NCBI GenBank assembly: GCA_019918135.1
Contig: WBZZ01006422.1
Location: 85,001 to 149,000 of the forward strand
Direction of reading: 5' to 3'
Source: Paulinella micropora
Taxonomy: Eukaryota; Cercozoa; Imbricatea; Euglyphida; Paulinellidae
Length of the DNA stretch: 64,000 bases
Both the position numbers and the translations under genes were made by a program. This document shows, in pieces, positions 39,058-47,417 of this stretch (position 1 is its first letter; each line of letters begins with the position of its first letter). The notes under the pieces were generated by a model. That model was given only the letters and a program-made list of their open reading frames with translations. It did not search any database and was not told the DNA's origin.

Positions 39058-39418
39058 GACTGACTATAAATATCAGCGGATTATTTTTCTGAGCAATGAT
39101 TTTGCTGGAGGAAGCAAAACATTTAATAAAAATATCCAAATGTCATTCACACCCACCAAAATGAATGTTAAGTTTATCCACTATATGAACGACCAGACGG
39201 AAACCAAAACCAGAATTCTTTACATGGATAGAATTGGAATTATTGGAACATTTGCTGACAGCACTACAGCAAACATTTCAAATCTCGGTTATAATTTGGG
39301 TGTTGTAGGATGGACTGACGGACAATATACATTTAAAGTCCTTGAAACTGACAGCGGAAATATTGACACAGGAAATTTAGCGGGGCGAATTGTTGTGTGT
39401 TTGGAATTTTTGGCTTAG
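39056..39418 (+). CDS. Small beta-rich virion-block protein, function unknown
   Basis: The start is taken at 39056 (MTDYKYQRIIFL), because it has the AATATAACC-ATG context seen at other genes; upstream Met codons at 39020 and 39038 are alternatives. About 120 codons with alternating hydrophobic residues (RILYMDRIGIIGTF; GRIVVCLEFLA), as in small jelly-roll or cement-like proteins. It lies between the fibre/membrane genes and the ATPase. Confidence 0.65.
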   Translation: MTDYKYQRIIFLSNDFAGGSKTFNKNIQMSFTPTKMNVKFIHYMNDQTETKTRILYMDRIGIIGTFADSTTANISNLGYNLGVVGWTDGQYTFKVLETDSGNIDTGNLAGRIVVCLEFLA

Positions 39419-39427
39419 AATATAGCA

Positions 39428-40243
39428 ATGGAGAAAATAAACAATGTCAAAGTGAAGCCAGTAAAACAAGAGGGTGATGGAAACAAAAAAGCCAAGGGCT
39501 ATAAATTATTCAATGAGCCGTATGCTAACATATTTCTACTTGCTAGAAAGAAGAGCGGTAAGACGACAGCACTCTTTGAAATACTGAAACGGACGACAGA
39601 CAGAAAGACCCGTATTGTCATTATTGCTTCAACAATACACAAGGACTACATTTATAAAGCAATGGTTAAGCACTTTAAGAACAGAGGCAACCCAATGGCA
39701 ATATATACCTTTCTTAAATCAGATGGTGTGAATGTCATTGATTATGAGTTAGACAAACTGAACAGACATGACGAGCAACACGAAGGAGAAGTAAAACAGG
39801 ACAAAGAGGAAATAGAGAAACCACAATTTTTATACTTTGGAAAAGAAGAAAAAAAGAAAACTACCGAACCAAAAGAAAGGCCGAGTAAATATATATCTCC
39901 AGAGGTTGTTTTTGTTTTGGATGATTTAGGGAGCGGTTTAAGAGACAAGTCCGTAAGCGATTTGTTAAAAAAGAACAGACACTATAAATCAAAGGTGATT
40001 ATGTCTAGTCAGTATCTGAACGACCTACGGCCAGAAGCCATTAAGCAGTTAGATTATCTATTAATCTTTCCAAGCCAATCTCAGGACAAAATGGAACTCG
40101 TGTATAAACACTTAGACTTATCTTTTGACTTTGATTACTTTCTTAAAAAGTATCACGAAGCAACAAAAGAGAGATTTAACTTTTTATATGTTTCAAGTGT
40201 AGATGATGAATTAAGAAAAAATTTTGCTTATCGTCTAAAATAA
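39428..40243 (+). CDS. A32/FtsK-like genome-packaging ATPase
   Basis: 271 codons. The Walker A variant is LLARKKSGKTTALF (about residues 38-51) and Walker B is VVFVLDDLGSG (about 158-168). A sensor-like VIMSSQYLNDLRPEA follows. A Lys/Glu-rich loop (about 115-150) is inserted between them. ATPases of this family pump DNA into double-jelly-roll capsids. It begins 9 bases after the preceding gene and is followed by a hairpin. Confidence 0.9.
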   Translation: MEKINNVKVKPVKQEGDGNKKAKGYKLFNEPYANIFLLARKKSGKTTALFEILKRTTDRKTRIVIIASTIHKDYIYKAMVKHFKNRGNPMAIYTFLKSDGVNVIDYELDKLNRHDEQHEGEVKQDKEEIEKPQFLYFGKEEKKKTTEPKERPSKYISPEVVFVLDDLGSGLRDKSVSDLLKKNRHYKSKVIMSSQYLNDLRPEAIKQLDYLLIFPSQSQDKMELVYKHLDLSFDFDYFLKKYHEATKERFNFLYVSSVDDELRKNFAYRLK

Positions 40244-40272
40244 TTATTTTTGTAATTATTTTTTATTTTGCT

Positions 40273-40295
40273 GAAAGATTTTTTTAAAATCTTTC
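40273..40295. terminator. Hairpin after the ATPase gene
   Basis: GAAAGATTTT-TTT-AAAATCTTTC: 10-bp perfect arms with a 3-base loop, 30 bases after the ATPase stop and 7 bases before the next start. It is one of three related palindromes in the virus, all within 60 bases downstream of a stop. Confidence 0.6.
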
Positions 40296-40301
40296 TTATA
40301 T

Positions 40302-40613
40302 ATGCCAGTATCACCAGTGATAATTTCACAACCATCAGGATATAACATCGGATACAATCCATCAATGCCACAGAAGGGAGGAAAAAAGAAAACTAAGAAG
40401 AAGGGATGTGGGCAAAAGGGAGGAAAGATTAACTGGGTAAAGGTCGGAAAAACTGCAATGGCCGTTGATAAATTTCTTCGCGGTAATAAGTTAATCTCAA
40501 GGACTGCGGGAGCATTAAGTAGTGTTGGGGTGCCTTACGCTGGTAGTGTTGGTGCTGTAGCATCAAGACTGGGGTATGGTAAGCAACGAGGAGGTGCTGT
40601 AAAGTTTCATTAA
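40302..40613 (+). CDS. Small basic Gly/Lys-rich protein, possible core or lytic peptide
   Basis: 103 codons. The N-terminal 20 residues are apolar, followed by a Lys/Gly block (KGGKKKTKKKGCGQKGGK). The C-terminus is an amphipathic Ala/Gly/Val segment (AGALSSVGVPYAGSVGAVAS). This layout recalls adenovirus-type core or membrane-active peptides (pX/pVI) described in adenovirus-like and Polinton-like elements, but there is no firm match. It lies directly before the maturation protease gene. Confidence 0.6.
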   Translation: MPVSPVIISQPSGYNIGYNPSMPQKGGKKKTKKKGCGQKGGKINWVKVGKTAMAVDKFLRGNKLISRTAGALSSVGVPYAGSVGAVASRLGYGKQRGGAVKFH

Positions 40614-40665
40614 ATGATTTTTCATACAAACGAATTGAAAATATTTTTTTGTTTAATTATATACG

Positions 40666-42693
40666 ATGGTCGCTAAAAAGACTAATAAGAAAAAGGCTAA
40701 GGTAAGACCCCCACGAGTTTATAGAAATAAGAGCGGGAGGCCATATATTATCCAGAAGGGTAAAAAATATTATCTTAATTTTGGTAAGAAAACAAATGAT
40801 TTAAGCACATTACAAATCGTTAAACTTTTTATGAAATATATTGGTAAGCCGAGGCCACAAAGGCAGGGCCGCAAACCAAGAGAAAAAATAATCAAATCTG
40901 ATTTCAATCGTCTTGAACATGAGAACCGAAACCAAATACAAAGCAACTTACAAAAGAAATATGAGTTAATACATGACGAGGAAGAAAAGGAAAAGAAGAA
41001 AAGGGAGGATTTAGAAGAAGAAAAGAAAAGGCTAGAACGAAAAGACGTAGCAGATGTGAAGGAAAGGCAGGATGAGTTAGCAAGGATACACCGCAATGAA
41101 CTATCCGATATCAAGGAACGACAAGAGCAAAAAGACAGAGAACTAAGGAGGGAGCAAAAACTCATAGAGGATTTACAATACGAACAGCAAAGGAACCAAA
41201 GATTGGCTATTATGCCACCGCCACAGCAGTATCAATATATCATGCCACAACAACAGGGACAACCACAAGCACCGCCACAAGCACCACCATTAGCACCACC
41301 ATTTGGAGCACCACCACAAGCACCAGCCTTACCTAATTTAGGAGATGAAGCACCATTGAAAACGAAAGAGCAATATGAGGAAGAAAAAAAGCAAAAGCAG
41401 AAAGATATTGAAACACTGAAATTAGCAGGATATACAGATAAATTCATTAAAAAGATGAGTCTCAAAGACTTACAAAAAGCCAGTCAAGATATTCAGATGG
41501 CTATAGCCACAGCGTCATCTTTAGAAGAACAGAAAAAGTTAGCAGAAGAATATAAAGAAAAACTTGAAAAGGAAAAAAAGAAAGCAGAAGAAAAGGGTAA
41601 GCATCTTGAAAATTTACAAATTAATCAATTTTTAATCTCTGGATTTTCAAAAACTTATCACCCAACCATTACCATAAAAGAGTTAGCACAGGCTTTAAAA
41701 AAGAGACTAGATAATGATGGTCATAACAAATTAAATTACAAAGACACTTCAAAGTGGATTATTAACATGATTAAAAGGTTTAATATTGATGTTGGAAGTG
41801 AGGTGAAAAACGTAAAAAGAAAAGTGGCGGATTATGCTAGATATGAAGAGTATATGGGCATTAGTGAGCAAAAAGGTAGTGGAGCGAAGACATTAGAAGA
41901 ATTAATTGATAAGGTATTTTCAATAGCGAAAATAAAAAAATATTTATCCCGCAAAGATTGGAAACACACAATGAACAAACATGATTTTGTGAATACTCTA
42001 ACTAACAAAATGACTTCCGATCCCAATTTAGATAAACGAGTTTCAACAGATTTGAATATTGACGAGGGAATGCCTCAACAACTACCCCCGCCACCAGAGC
42101 TGGCAACAGATACGACAACACCGCCAGACCAAACACCGCCAGAGGAGCCACAGCAACCAGATAAACCAGAGGCAGAGCAAGTCCCATTACAAGGTGATGG
42201 TCGCGGTTTAATGACTAATGAAATAGATGACATAATGAAAAAATATGGATGGTATCTCGGAGCGATAGCCAGTGATGAAATCTACAAACTAAATCCAGAA
42301 AAAAGAAAGCGATACGGATTTATTATGAATTTGGATAATCACAAACAAGCGGGGTCTCATTGGATTGCTATATGGGTAAGTCTGGATAAAGACAGGTCAG
42401 TGGAAGTGTATGACCCATTAGCACTTTACCAACCAACGGAAGACTTTCAACAACAAATGAAACGACTAATTGACAAAAGCCACCCAGATAGTTATTTATT
42501 AATGAAGGTTAATCAAGTAAAACAACAATCTGACACAACCGACACATGCGGATGGCACTCAATGAGGTTTTTAATGGAGCGAGCGAAAGGCAACCGCTTT
42601 AAGTTTGCTAGCGGATACACAGACTTAAAGGAAGAAGAAGCGGAGAAATTAAAAGCACAGAATGGATATGGTAATTTTGATACTTTTATTTGA
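40666..42693 (+). CDS. Adenain-like cysteine protease with long coiled N-terminal extension
   Basis: 675 codons. The C-terminal 160 residues form a Ulp1/adenain-type protease: His in GSHWIAIWV (about 563), Asp in VEVYDPLA (about 581), Gln in KQQSDTTD and Cys in TDTCGWHSMRFL (about 626). It would cut capsid precursors at maturation. The first 510 residues are unusual for this small family. They comprise a basic head, a Glu/Lys/Arg coiled coil (about 85-180), a Pro/Ala/Gln linker, a second coiled coil (about 230-330), a globular helical part (about 330-450) and another Pro-rich linker. Confidence 0.88.
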   Translation: MVAKKTNKKKAKVRPPRVYRNKSGRPYIIQKGKKYYLNFGKKTNDLSTLQIVKLFMKYIGKPRPQRQGRKPREKIIKSDFNRLEHENRNQIQSNLQKKYELIHDEEEKEKKKREDLEEEKKRLERKDVADVKERQDELARIHRNELSDIKERQEQKDRELRREQKLIEDLQYEQQRNQRLAIMPPPQQYQYIMPQQQGQPQAPPQAPPLAPPFGAPPQAPALPNLGDEAPLKTKEQYEEEKKQKQKDIETLKLAGYTDKFIKKMSLKDLQKASQDIQMAIATASSLEEQKKLAEEYKEKLEKEKKKAEEKGKHLENLQINQFLISGFSKTYHPTITIKELAQALKKRLDNDGHNKLNYKDTSKWIINMIKRFNIDVGSEVKNVKRKVADYARYEEYMGISEQKGSGAKTLEELIDKVFSIAKIKKYLSRKDWKHTMNKHDFVNTLTNKMTSDPNLDKRVSTDLNIDEGMPQQLPPPPELATDTTTPPDQTPPEEPQQPDKPEAEQVPLQGDGRGLMTNEIDDIMKKYGWYLGAIASDEIYKLNPEKRKRYGFIMNLDNHKQAGSHWIAIWVSLDKDRSVEVYDPLALYQPTEDFQQQMKRLIDKSHPDSYLLMKVNQVKQQSDTTDTCGWHSMRFLMERAKGNRFKFASGYTDLKEEEAEKLKAQNGYGNFDTFI

Positions 42694-42715
42694 AATATTA
42701 TTTGTATGATATATC

Positions 42716-43528
42716 ATGGATTACAAAGGGGGCAGGTCAAGTGGTATCTATTACATAAATAGTAAAAACAGAATAACAGGTACAGACAGCGACTTTACAC
42801 ACGAGATAAACTTAAAATCACTAGACAATCCAACACATTGTAAAATTCTTCATATCTATGTTCCAAAGTCATATTACTCTGTGGCTTCACCATACAATAC
42901 TTTTACCCTTAGCGAAGACGGGTATGAGGCTTTAATTACGATACCTGAGGGAAACTACACAATGAACAATCTAAAAAATAAGTTGTCGGAGGTGCTAACC
43001 GCAGACAGCCCTAATAATTATACTTATGTTGTATCCAGTAATAATACCAACATAGAACCAGAGGACGGCAAATTAATATTCAGTGTGTCAGAGAATAAAG
43101 GTATTCAACCGCGATTTATATTTGATGGTGATACCCGTATTCACGAAGTAATGGGGTTTGATAGAAATTCCACATATTTCTTTACTAATGATTTTATTAA
43201 ATCGCCAAATGTAATTATTCTAACTGGTGAAAAAACTTTGTATCTTCAATCAGACTTAGTGGGGGAAGGTGATAATCATGTGCTACAGGAAATATACACG
43301 GCGAATGATATTCCATTCGGAGCCGTTATATACGACGGAAGTGGGTCTGAGTATGGTAAGAAATTATCCACCAGTTCAAATAATGTATATAGGTTTTATC
43401 TTACAGACGAAAACGACCAAGCAATTAATCTTAATGGGTTAGGTATTGTTATGACATTATTAATTTACAGAGAGACTAATTATTTTAATTTATTTACATC
43501 ATTTTTCAATTTGTTAAAATCTAGATAA
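42716..43528 (+). CDS. Minor capsid (penton, single jelly-roll) protein
   Basis: 270 codons. The opening GIYYINSKNRITGTDSDFTH is the typical start of Polinton and virophage penton proteins. A beta-rich chain of the expected size follows (ALITIPEGNYTMNNLKNKLS). Pentamers of this protein fill the capsid vertices. The start has the ATATATC-ATG context. It lies between the protease and major capsid genes, the usual order. Confidence 0.88.
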   Translation: MDYKGGRSSGIYYINSKNRITGTDSDFTHEINLKSLDNPTHCKILHIYVPKSYYSVASPYNTFTLSEDGYEALITIPEGNYTMNNLKNKLSEVLTADSPNNYTYVVSSNNTNIEPEDGKLIFSVSENKGIQPRFIFDGDTRIHEVMGFDRNSTYFFTNDFIKSPNVIILTGEKTLYLQSDLVGEGDNHVLQEIYTANDIPFGAVIYDGSGSEYGKKLSTSSNNVYRFYLTDENDQAINLNGLGIVMTLLIYRETNYFNLFTSFFNLLKSR

Positions 43529-43570
43529 TTATTTTAGAATTATTTATTTTTTTATTTTTTATTTTTGCTC

Positions 43571-43589
43571 AAAGATTTTTAAAATCTTT
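43571..43589. terminator. Hairpin after the minor capsid gene
   Basis: AAAGATTTT-T-AAAATCTTT, 42 bases after the penton stop and 58 bases before the major capsid start. It is the same palindrome family as at 40273 and 51034, again preceded by GCT(C/G). Confidence 0.6.
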
Positions 43590-43647
43590 CTAATATATTC
43601 TGGTGAATTAGTTAATTTTCCACAACTGCCAAAAAACTAAAAACAAA

Positions 43648-45132
43648 ATGCCTACTCAACACGGAGGAGAATTGGACTTCAGTAAGACTGACTACATCAG
43701 TGCTTCGTATCGTTTGAATAAACTTGCTCCACGTGAGGGCTCTGCTTCATTTGAAGTCACCACTGCTGGCGGACAAGAACGAAGTTTTGACCTTATTAGC
43801 CGACCTTTTAATCTCGCCCGCTCTTATTTGAGTTTTAGTTATAGCTTGAGAGCGGCGGGTGCCAACATTTATTCAAGAATTTTTATGGACTGCCTTTCAC
43901 AAATTTCTCAAATTCAACTTCAGACCCGTAGCGGTGTTTATCTGTGCGACCTTAACAATCTTAGAAATGTGACTAAAATGCTTTGGAAACCAGAAATGAG
44001 TTTGAAGGATTTCCTTGACCTTCCTAATCACGGTGATGCTAGTGGTTATGGCTGTATGCTCCAAAAGTGTAATGCTAACGGATTGATTAACATTAGTGCT
44101 CTTGAAGCAACTAGAACAGCCTTTCGTGCGGCGGTTGATGGTAATAACGATGTTGCTGCCGCAACTCAGGGTCTATTGCGAGAGCCCGTGATTTCTGCTC
44201 GTCGTCACGATGATGCAGCTTTGACAACTGGAGTTGGAGCACTATCCGCCGTAAATGTTAATTACAACGAGGCGAAGTATCTTGTGGGAAGTGGAGCGAA
44301 TGCCGCTTTGGCTATTAATGTGAAAATTCCATTGGGTATGCTTATTAACACTATTTTTGCACTTGATAAGACTATTATGTTTCCAGAGATTTTGACTATG
44401 CGAATCGTGTGGAGTGCTACTGACAGAACTGCTTATACGGTGACGAATGGTGCTGCTACTTGTATTAGCACTGCGAATGTTGGTAGTGCTGCTATGGCTG
44501 TATCTGCCGATGTCACTGATCTTGCCTTGTTTCTTGCTGTTGAAACTAACCCCGATGTCATTCAATCGATTCAACAGAAGATTGCTAGCCCTGAAGGTAT
44601 GAGCTTCAACATTGATTATCCTTATGTTTATAAGAATACATTTGGAGTAAGCACATCCCAAAACATTATTATGCGTTTTGACCGCGGGCACGGACGCCGT
44701 TTGAAGAAGATTTATCACTCAGCTTTCAATACTGAAGAAAAAAAGAACACTGCTTATGACCATGATAATCGTGCGGCAGCAAAGGTGACTAGTTTTTACA
44801 CTACTCTAGACGGAGCACGACAACAAGAGTTTAACATTAACTGTGCTACTGAAGAAGACTATATGTATCTGAAGTCAAAGATTGAGGGTTCGGCTGTGTT
44901 GAATAACGATGTGTATAAATACAACTGGTTCTGGGTTGATGCTTGGGATAATACCCGCCCGCTATGGAGCAAGGATCAGAATGAAATCAGTGGGCTTGAC
45001 CTTTCCAATGAAAGACGATGGGAATTTATTGCTACTACTGCTGGAGTTAATGGTACGGCTCTTAATCACTACACAGTGGCAATCACTCAGCGGGAGGTTC
45101 AGGTTAAGGCTAATATGATTACTATTAGTTAA
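43648..45132 (+). CDS. Major capsid protein (double jelly-roll)
   Basis: 494 codons, the usual length for Polinton major capsid proteins. It starts MPTQHGGELDFSKTDYIS, with a conserved-looking FDLISRPFNLARSYLSFSY and later FNIDYPYVYKN, and ends in a beta strand (QREVQVKANMITIS). Trimers would build the icosahedral shell. It is less AT-rich than its neighbours, as expected for a highly expressed gene. The untranslated leader is longer (about 115 bases) than elsewhere in the virus. Confidence 0.88.
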   Translation: MPTQHGGELDFSKTDYISASYRLNKLAPREGSASFEVTTAGGQERSFDLISRPFNLARSYLSFSYSLRAAGANIYSRIFMDCLSQISQIQLQTRSGVYLCDLNNLRNVTKMLWKPEMSLKDFLDLPNHGDASGYGCMLQKCNANGLINISALEATRTAFRAAVDGNNDVAAATQGLLREPVISARRHDDAALTTGVGALSAVNVNYNEAKYLVGSGANAALAINVKIPLGMLINTIFALDKTIMFPEILTMRIVWSATDRTAYTVTNGAATCISTANVGSAAMAVSADVTDLALFLAVETNPDVIQSIQQKIASPEGMSFNIDYPYVYKNTFGVSTSQNIIMRFDRGHGRRLKKIYHSAFNTEEKKNTAYDHDNRAAAKVTSFYTTLDGARQQEFNINCATEEDYMYLKSKIEGSAVLNNDVYKYNWFWVDAWDNTRPLWSKDQNEISGLDLSNERRWEFIATTAGVNGTALNHYTVAITQREVQVKANMITIS

Positions 45133-45181
45133 GAGGTAATTATTAATTTTTGATAGTTAATTTTTTTGTTTATATATAGAG

Positions 45182-46419
45182 GTGTCCCACCAGAGAAATT
45201 TAATCGCACAAAATCCTGACGGAGATTTTGTAAATGTCAAAGTCGGGCATGATGGTTATCTTGAGACTAATGTTGAAAAAACAGCATTTGGTGAATTAGC
45301 AACATCACAATACACACCGATTATACAAGAAACATTTATGTATAATGTAAATACCTCTAAGTGGAACACAAGCACTACTAATGCTACATTAGAGCAAAAG
45401 AGTGCTATGGCATATCTAACAACACAGGCAGTTGGAGGTTCAAGATTATTCATTGAAACAAAAAAGAAAATTAAATATCGTGCTGGTATGGGTGTATGTG
45501 TCAGATTTACTGCTTTGTGGAATACAAATGAAGCAGGCGGATATTCATCTTATGTAGGTATTGGCGATTCCTTCTTGACGGACGGATTTTTCTTCTCAAG
45601 AGAAAGCGGTGTAATGAAAATATACCAATTTAACAACTCCACAGTCATTACCGAGGTTAAACAAAGTCAATGGAATGTAGATAAAGCGGATGGAACCGAT
45701 TACTTGCCAGCAATTGATTTCAGTAAGGGTAATGTATTTCAGATTAAATATCAATACTTAGGTTTTGGTCAGATATCATTTTATATTGAAAATCCAAACA
45801 CTGGACAATTTCAACTAGTCCATGCTATACGATATGCCAACAGCAAAACTGCTACATCTCTTAATAATACTACTTTACCATTCTTGGCTTCTTTGGCTGT
45901 TGGTGCTAATCCGCAAATCCAAAGCCTTAGAATTGCCAGTGTTGGATGCTTTATTGAAGGAACTGAAATCATAAGAGGTATTCCATTTATTTATGAAAGA
46001 ACAGCAAATACAACGAATGTAGCAACTCATGCTTTTACTATGAGAAATAATACTAATATTATTGGAAACACTATTGCTAATTATAGTATAGTGTATCCTA
46101 GACGGCTAAATATTCTAAATACTGACACTAAAAGTAGCGTAATCATTAAGGTAATAAAAATGCTACACTTACAGGTGCCGTGTATGCTGAGAACAATACA
46201 AATACAAGTCTAGTTTCATTTGATACTACCGCGACTATTGCTGGTGGTAATGTGATTGCTGTTGTATTTGTAAATACTAGTGATGCTCAAAGTATAAATT
46301 TTGCTGATTATGATTTAGATGACATGTTGCCAAGCGAAAGGCTAACTGTAACAGCACAGGCTACTTTAAATCAGACTATAAGTATTCAGTATGCTTTTAC
46401 TTGGATTGAAGACCCTTAG
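45182..46419 (+). pseudogene. Fibre-like or virion surface protein, damaged
   Basis: The frame 45182-46213 has no ATG; it begins GTG at the place where ATG is expected after TATATATAGAG. Near 46155-46160 (TTAAGGTAATAAAAA) the reading must shift to the frame that continues GNKNATLTGAVYAENNTN and ends at 46419. The protein is beta-rich with Asn/Thr repeats (TSKWNTSTTNATLEQKSA; GQISFYIENPNTGQFQLV). It resembles spike or fibre-head proteins in style only. If one A is missing at the shift, only the GTG start remains odd. Confidence 0.65.
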
Positions 46420-46451
46420 AGAAAAAAATTAAATCGTTGATTTTCCAAATA

Positions 46452-46951
46452 TCACTTTTTAAAATACTTGATAAAATTGTTTTTTCTAACTTCATTCATT
46501 TCTTCATTTTTTTCTAGAAATGAAAGAACACATGTCACATCGCAAAATCTATCATCGTCAATTGAAACTGATAAAACATTTTTTTTCTTACACTCTTTAC
46601 AAGGTGCTTTCTTTGCTTCTATTTCTTCACCAACATTTTGCTTTATCTCCGTAATTCCCGTGGAAGGGACTTTGTCCCTTTCCAAACCCGCGGGGTATGG
46701 TAGGGGGTGTAACCCCCTCCCTCTTTCAAATCTGCTGTTGTAAATGGTGTGCTCTCTTCCTCCATCATTTTTGATAATGTTGCTTCAAGCGGTATAACGA
46801 CTTTAACATTGTCATCCCTCGGTTTGTATTGCTCATAGAAAGATACAATGTCAGGCTTAGTCCATTTAATGGTTGGCTTTTTGACATCTCCATCAAGGTT
46901 CCATTTTTCAATTTCATTCAAGTAGTCCTGCTTGGTTGAGAGGTCTGACAT
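46452..46951 (-). pseudogene. Small zinc-finger protein split by a frameshift
   Basis: Two overlapping minus-strand frames: 46951-46643 (MSDLSTKQDYLNEIEKWNLD..., with a short helical domain) and 46685-46452 with CKECKKKNVLSVSIDDDRFC followed by DVTC, a C-x2-C/C-x3-C zinc site. They read best as one protein with a shift within the GC-rich stretch 46655-46725. They may also be two genes. It is the last unit of the leftward block, convergent with the fibre-like gene. Confidence 0.5.
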
Positions 46952-47074
46952 GATATTTTAGAATCGCGCTTCGTGCTACGCACTCTCGCTTATTCTAAAA
47001 CATCGAAAAAAAATTAAAGAAAAAAATAATTAAAAGAAAACGATGTTTTGTGATGACGAAGTCAGAACAAAATA
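46952..47074. other. Intergenic region with inverted repeat
   Basis: AAAACATCG (46997-47005) and CGATGTTTT (47041-47049) form 9-bp arms around an A-rich loop of 35 bases. A CGCGCTTCGTGCTACGCACTCTCGC stretch, in two imperfect arms, lies at about 46964-46988. No gene is present. Confidence 0.5.
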
Positions 47075-47362
47075 TCAAATATATTTTTTTACTTCACTTT
47101 TAATGTCTGTAAATTTATCAAACCACGGCTGTTTCATAACCCATTCAAGATATGGTTTGTCAATTGTAGCAACATCTTGAATTTTCTTACCTTTATATTT
47201 ACCAAATGGAAAAGTATCCTTTGGCTTTCCTTCTCTACTTTTTTCAATTGCCTTAATTTCGTCGTTTATTACCTTTTTGACATCAGTAATAGAAAAGTTT
47301 TCTTTTTTATTTTCAATGGAAAGTTGTTCAAACTTCTCACATAGTCTAGTGAGGGTGGTCAT
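47075..47362 (-). CDS. Small protein with GKYKG...YLEW motif (DUF3820-like)
   Basis: 95 codons. The C-terminal half reads FPFGKYKGKKIQDVATIDKP and then YLEWVMKQPWF. This pattern is known from the small DUF3820 family and from the tails of exonuclease X-like proteins. The N-terminus is a charged helix. It lies directly downstream of PolB in the same direction, which suggests a replication accessory role (inference). The start has a TATATATA context about 13 bases upstream. Confidence 0.65.
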   Translation of the reverse strand: MTTLTRLCEKFEQLSIENKKENFSITDVKKVINDEIKAIEKSREGKPKDTFPFGKYKGKKIQDVATIDKPYLEWVMKQPWFDKFTDIKSEVKKYI

Positions 47363-47417
47363 AGTAGAGTAGTATATATAGACTAATAAAAAAAATAAAA
47401 AATAATTAATTAATTAC

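Noticed and set aside
44242..44718. 158-codon minus-strand frame inside the major capsid gene
   Set aside because: Antisense shadow of a well-supported capsid gene with no motif of its own.
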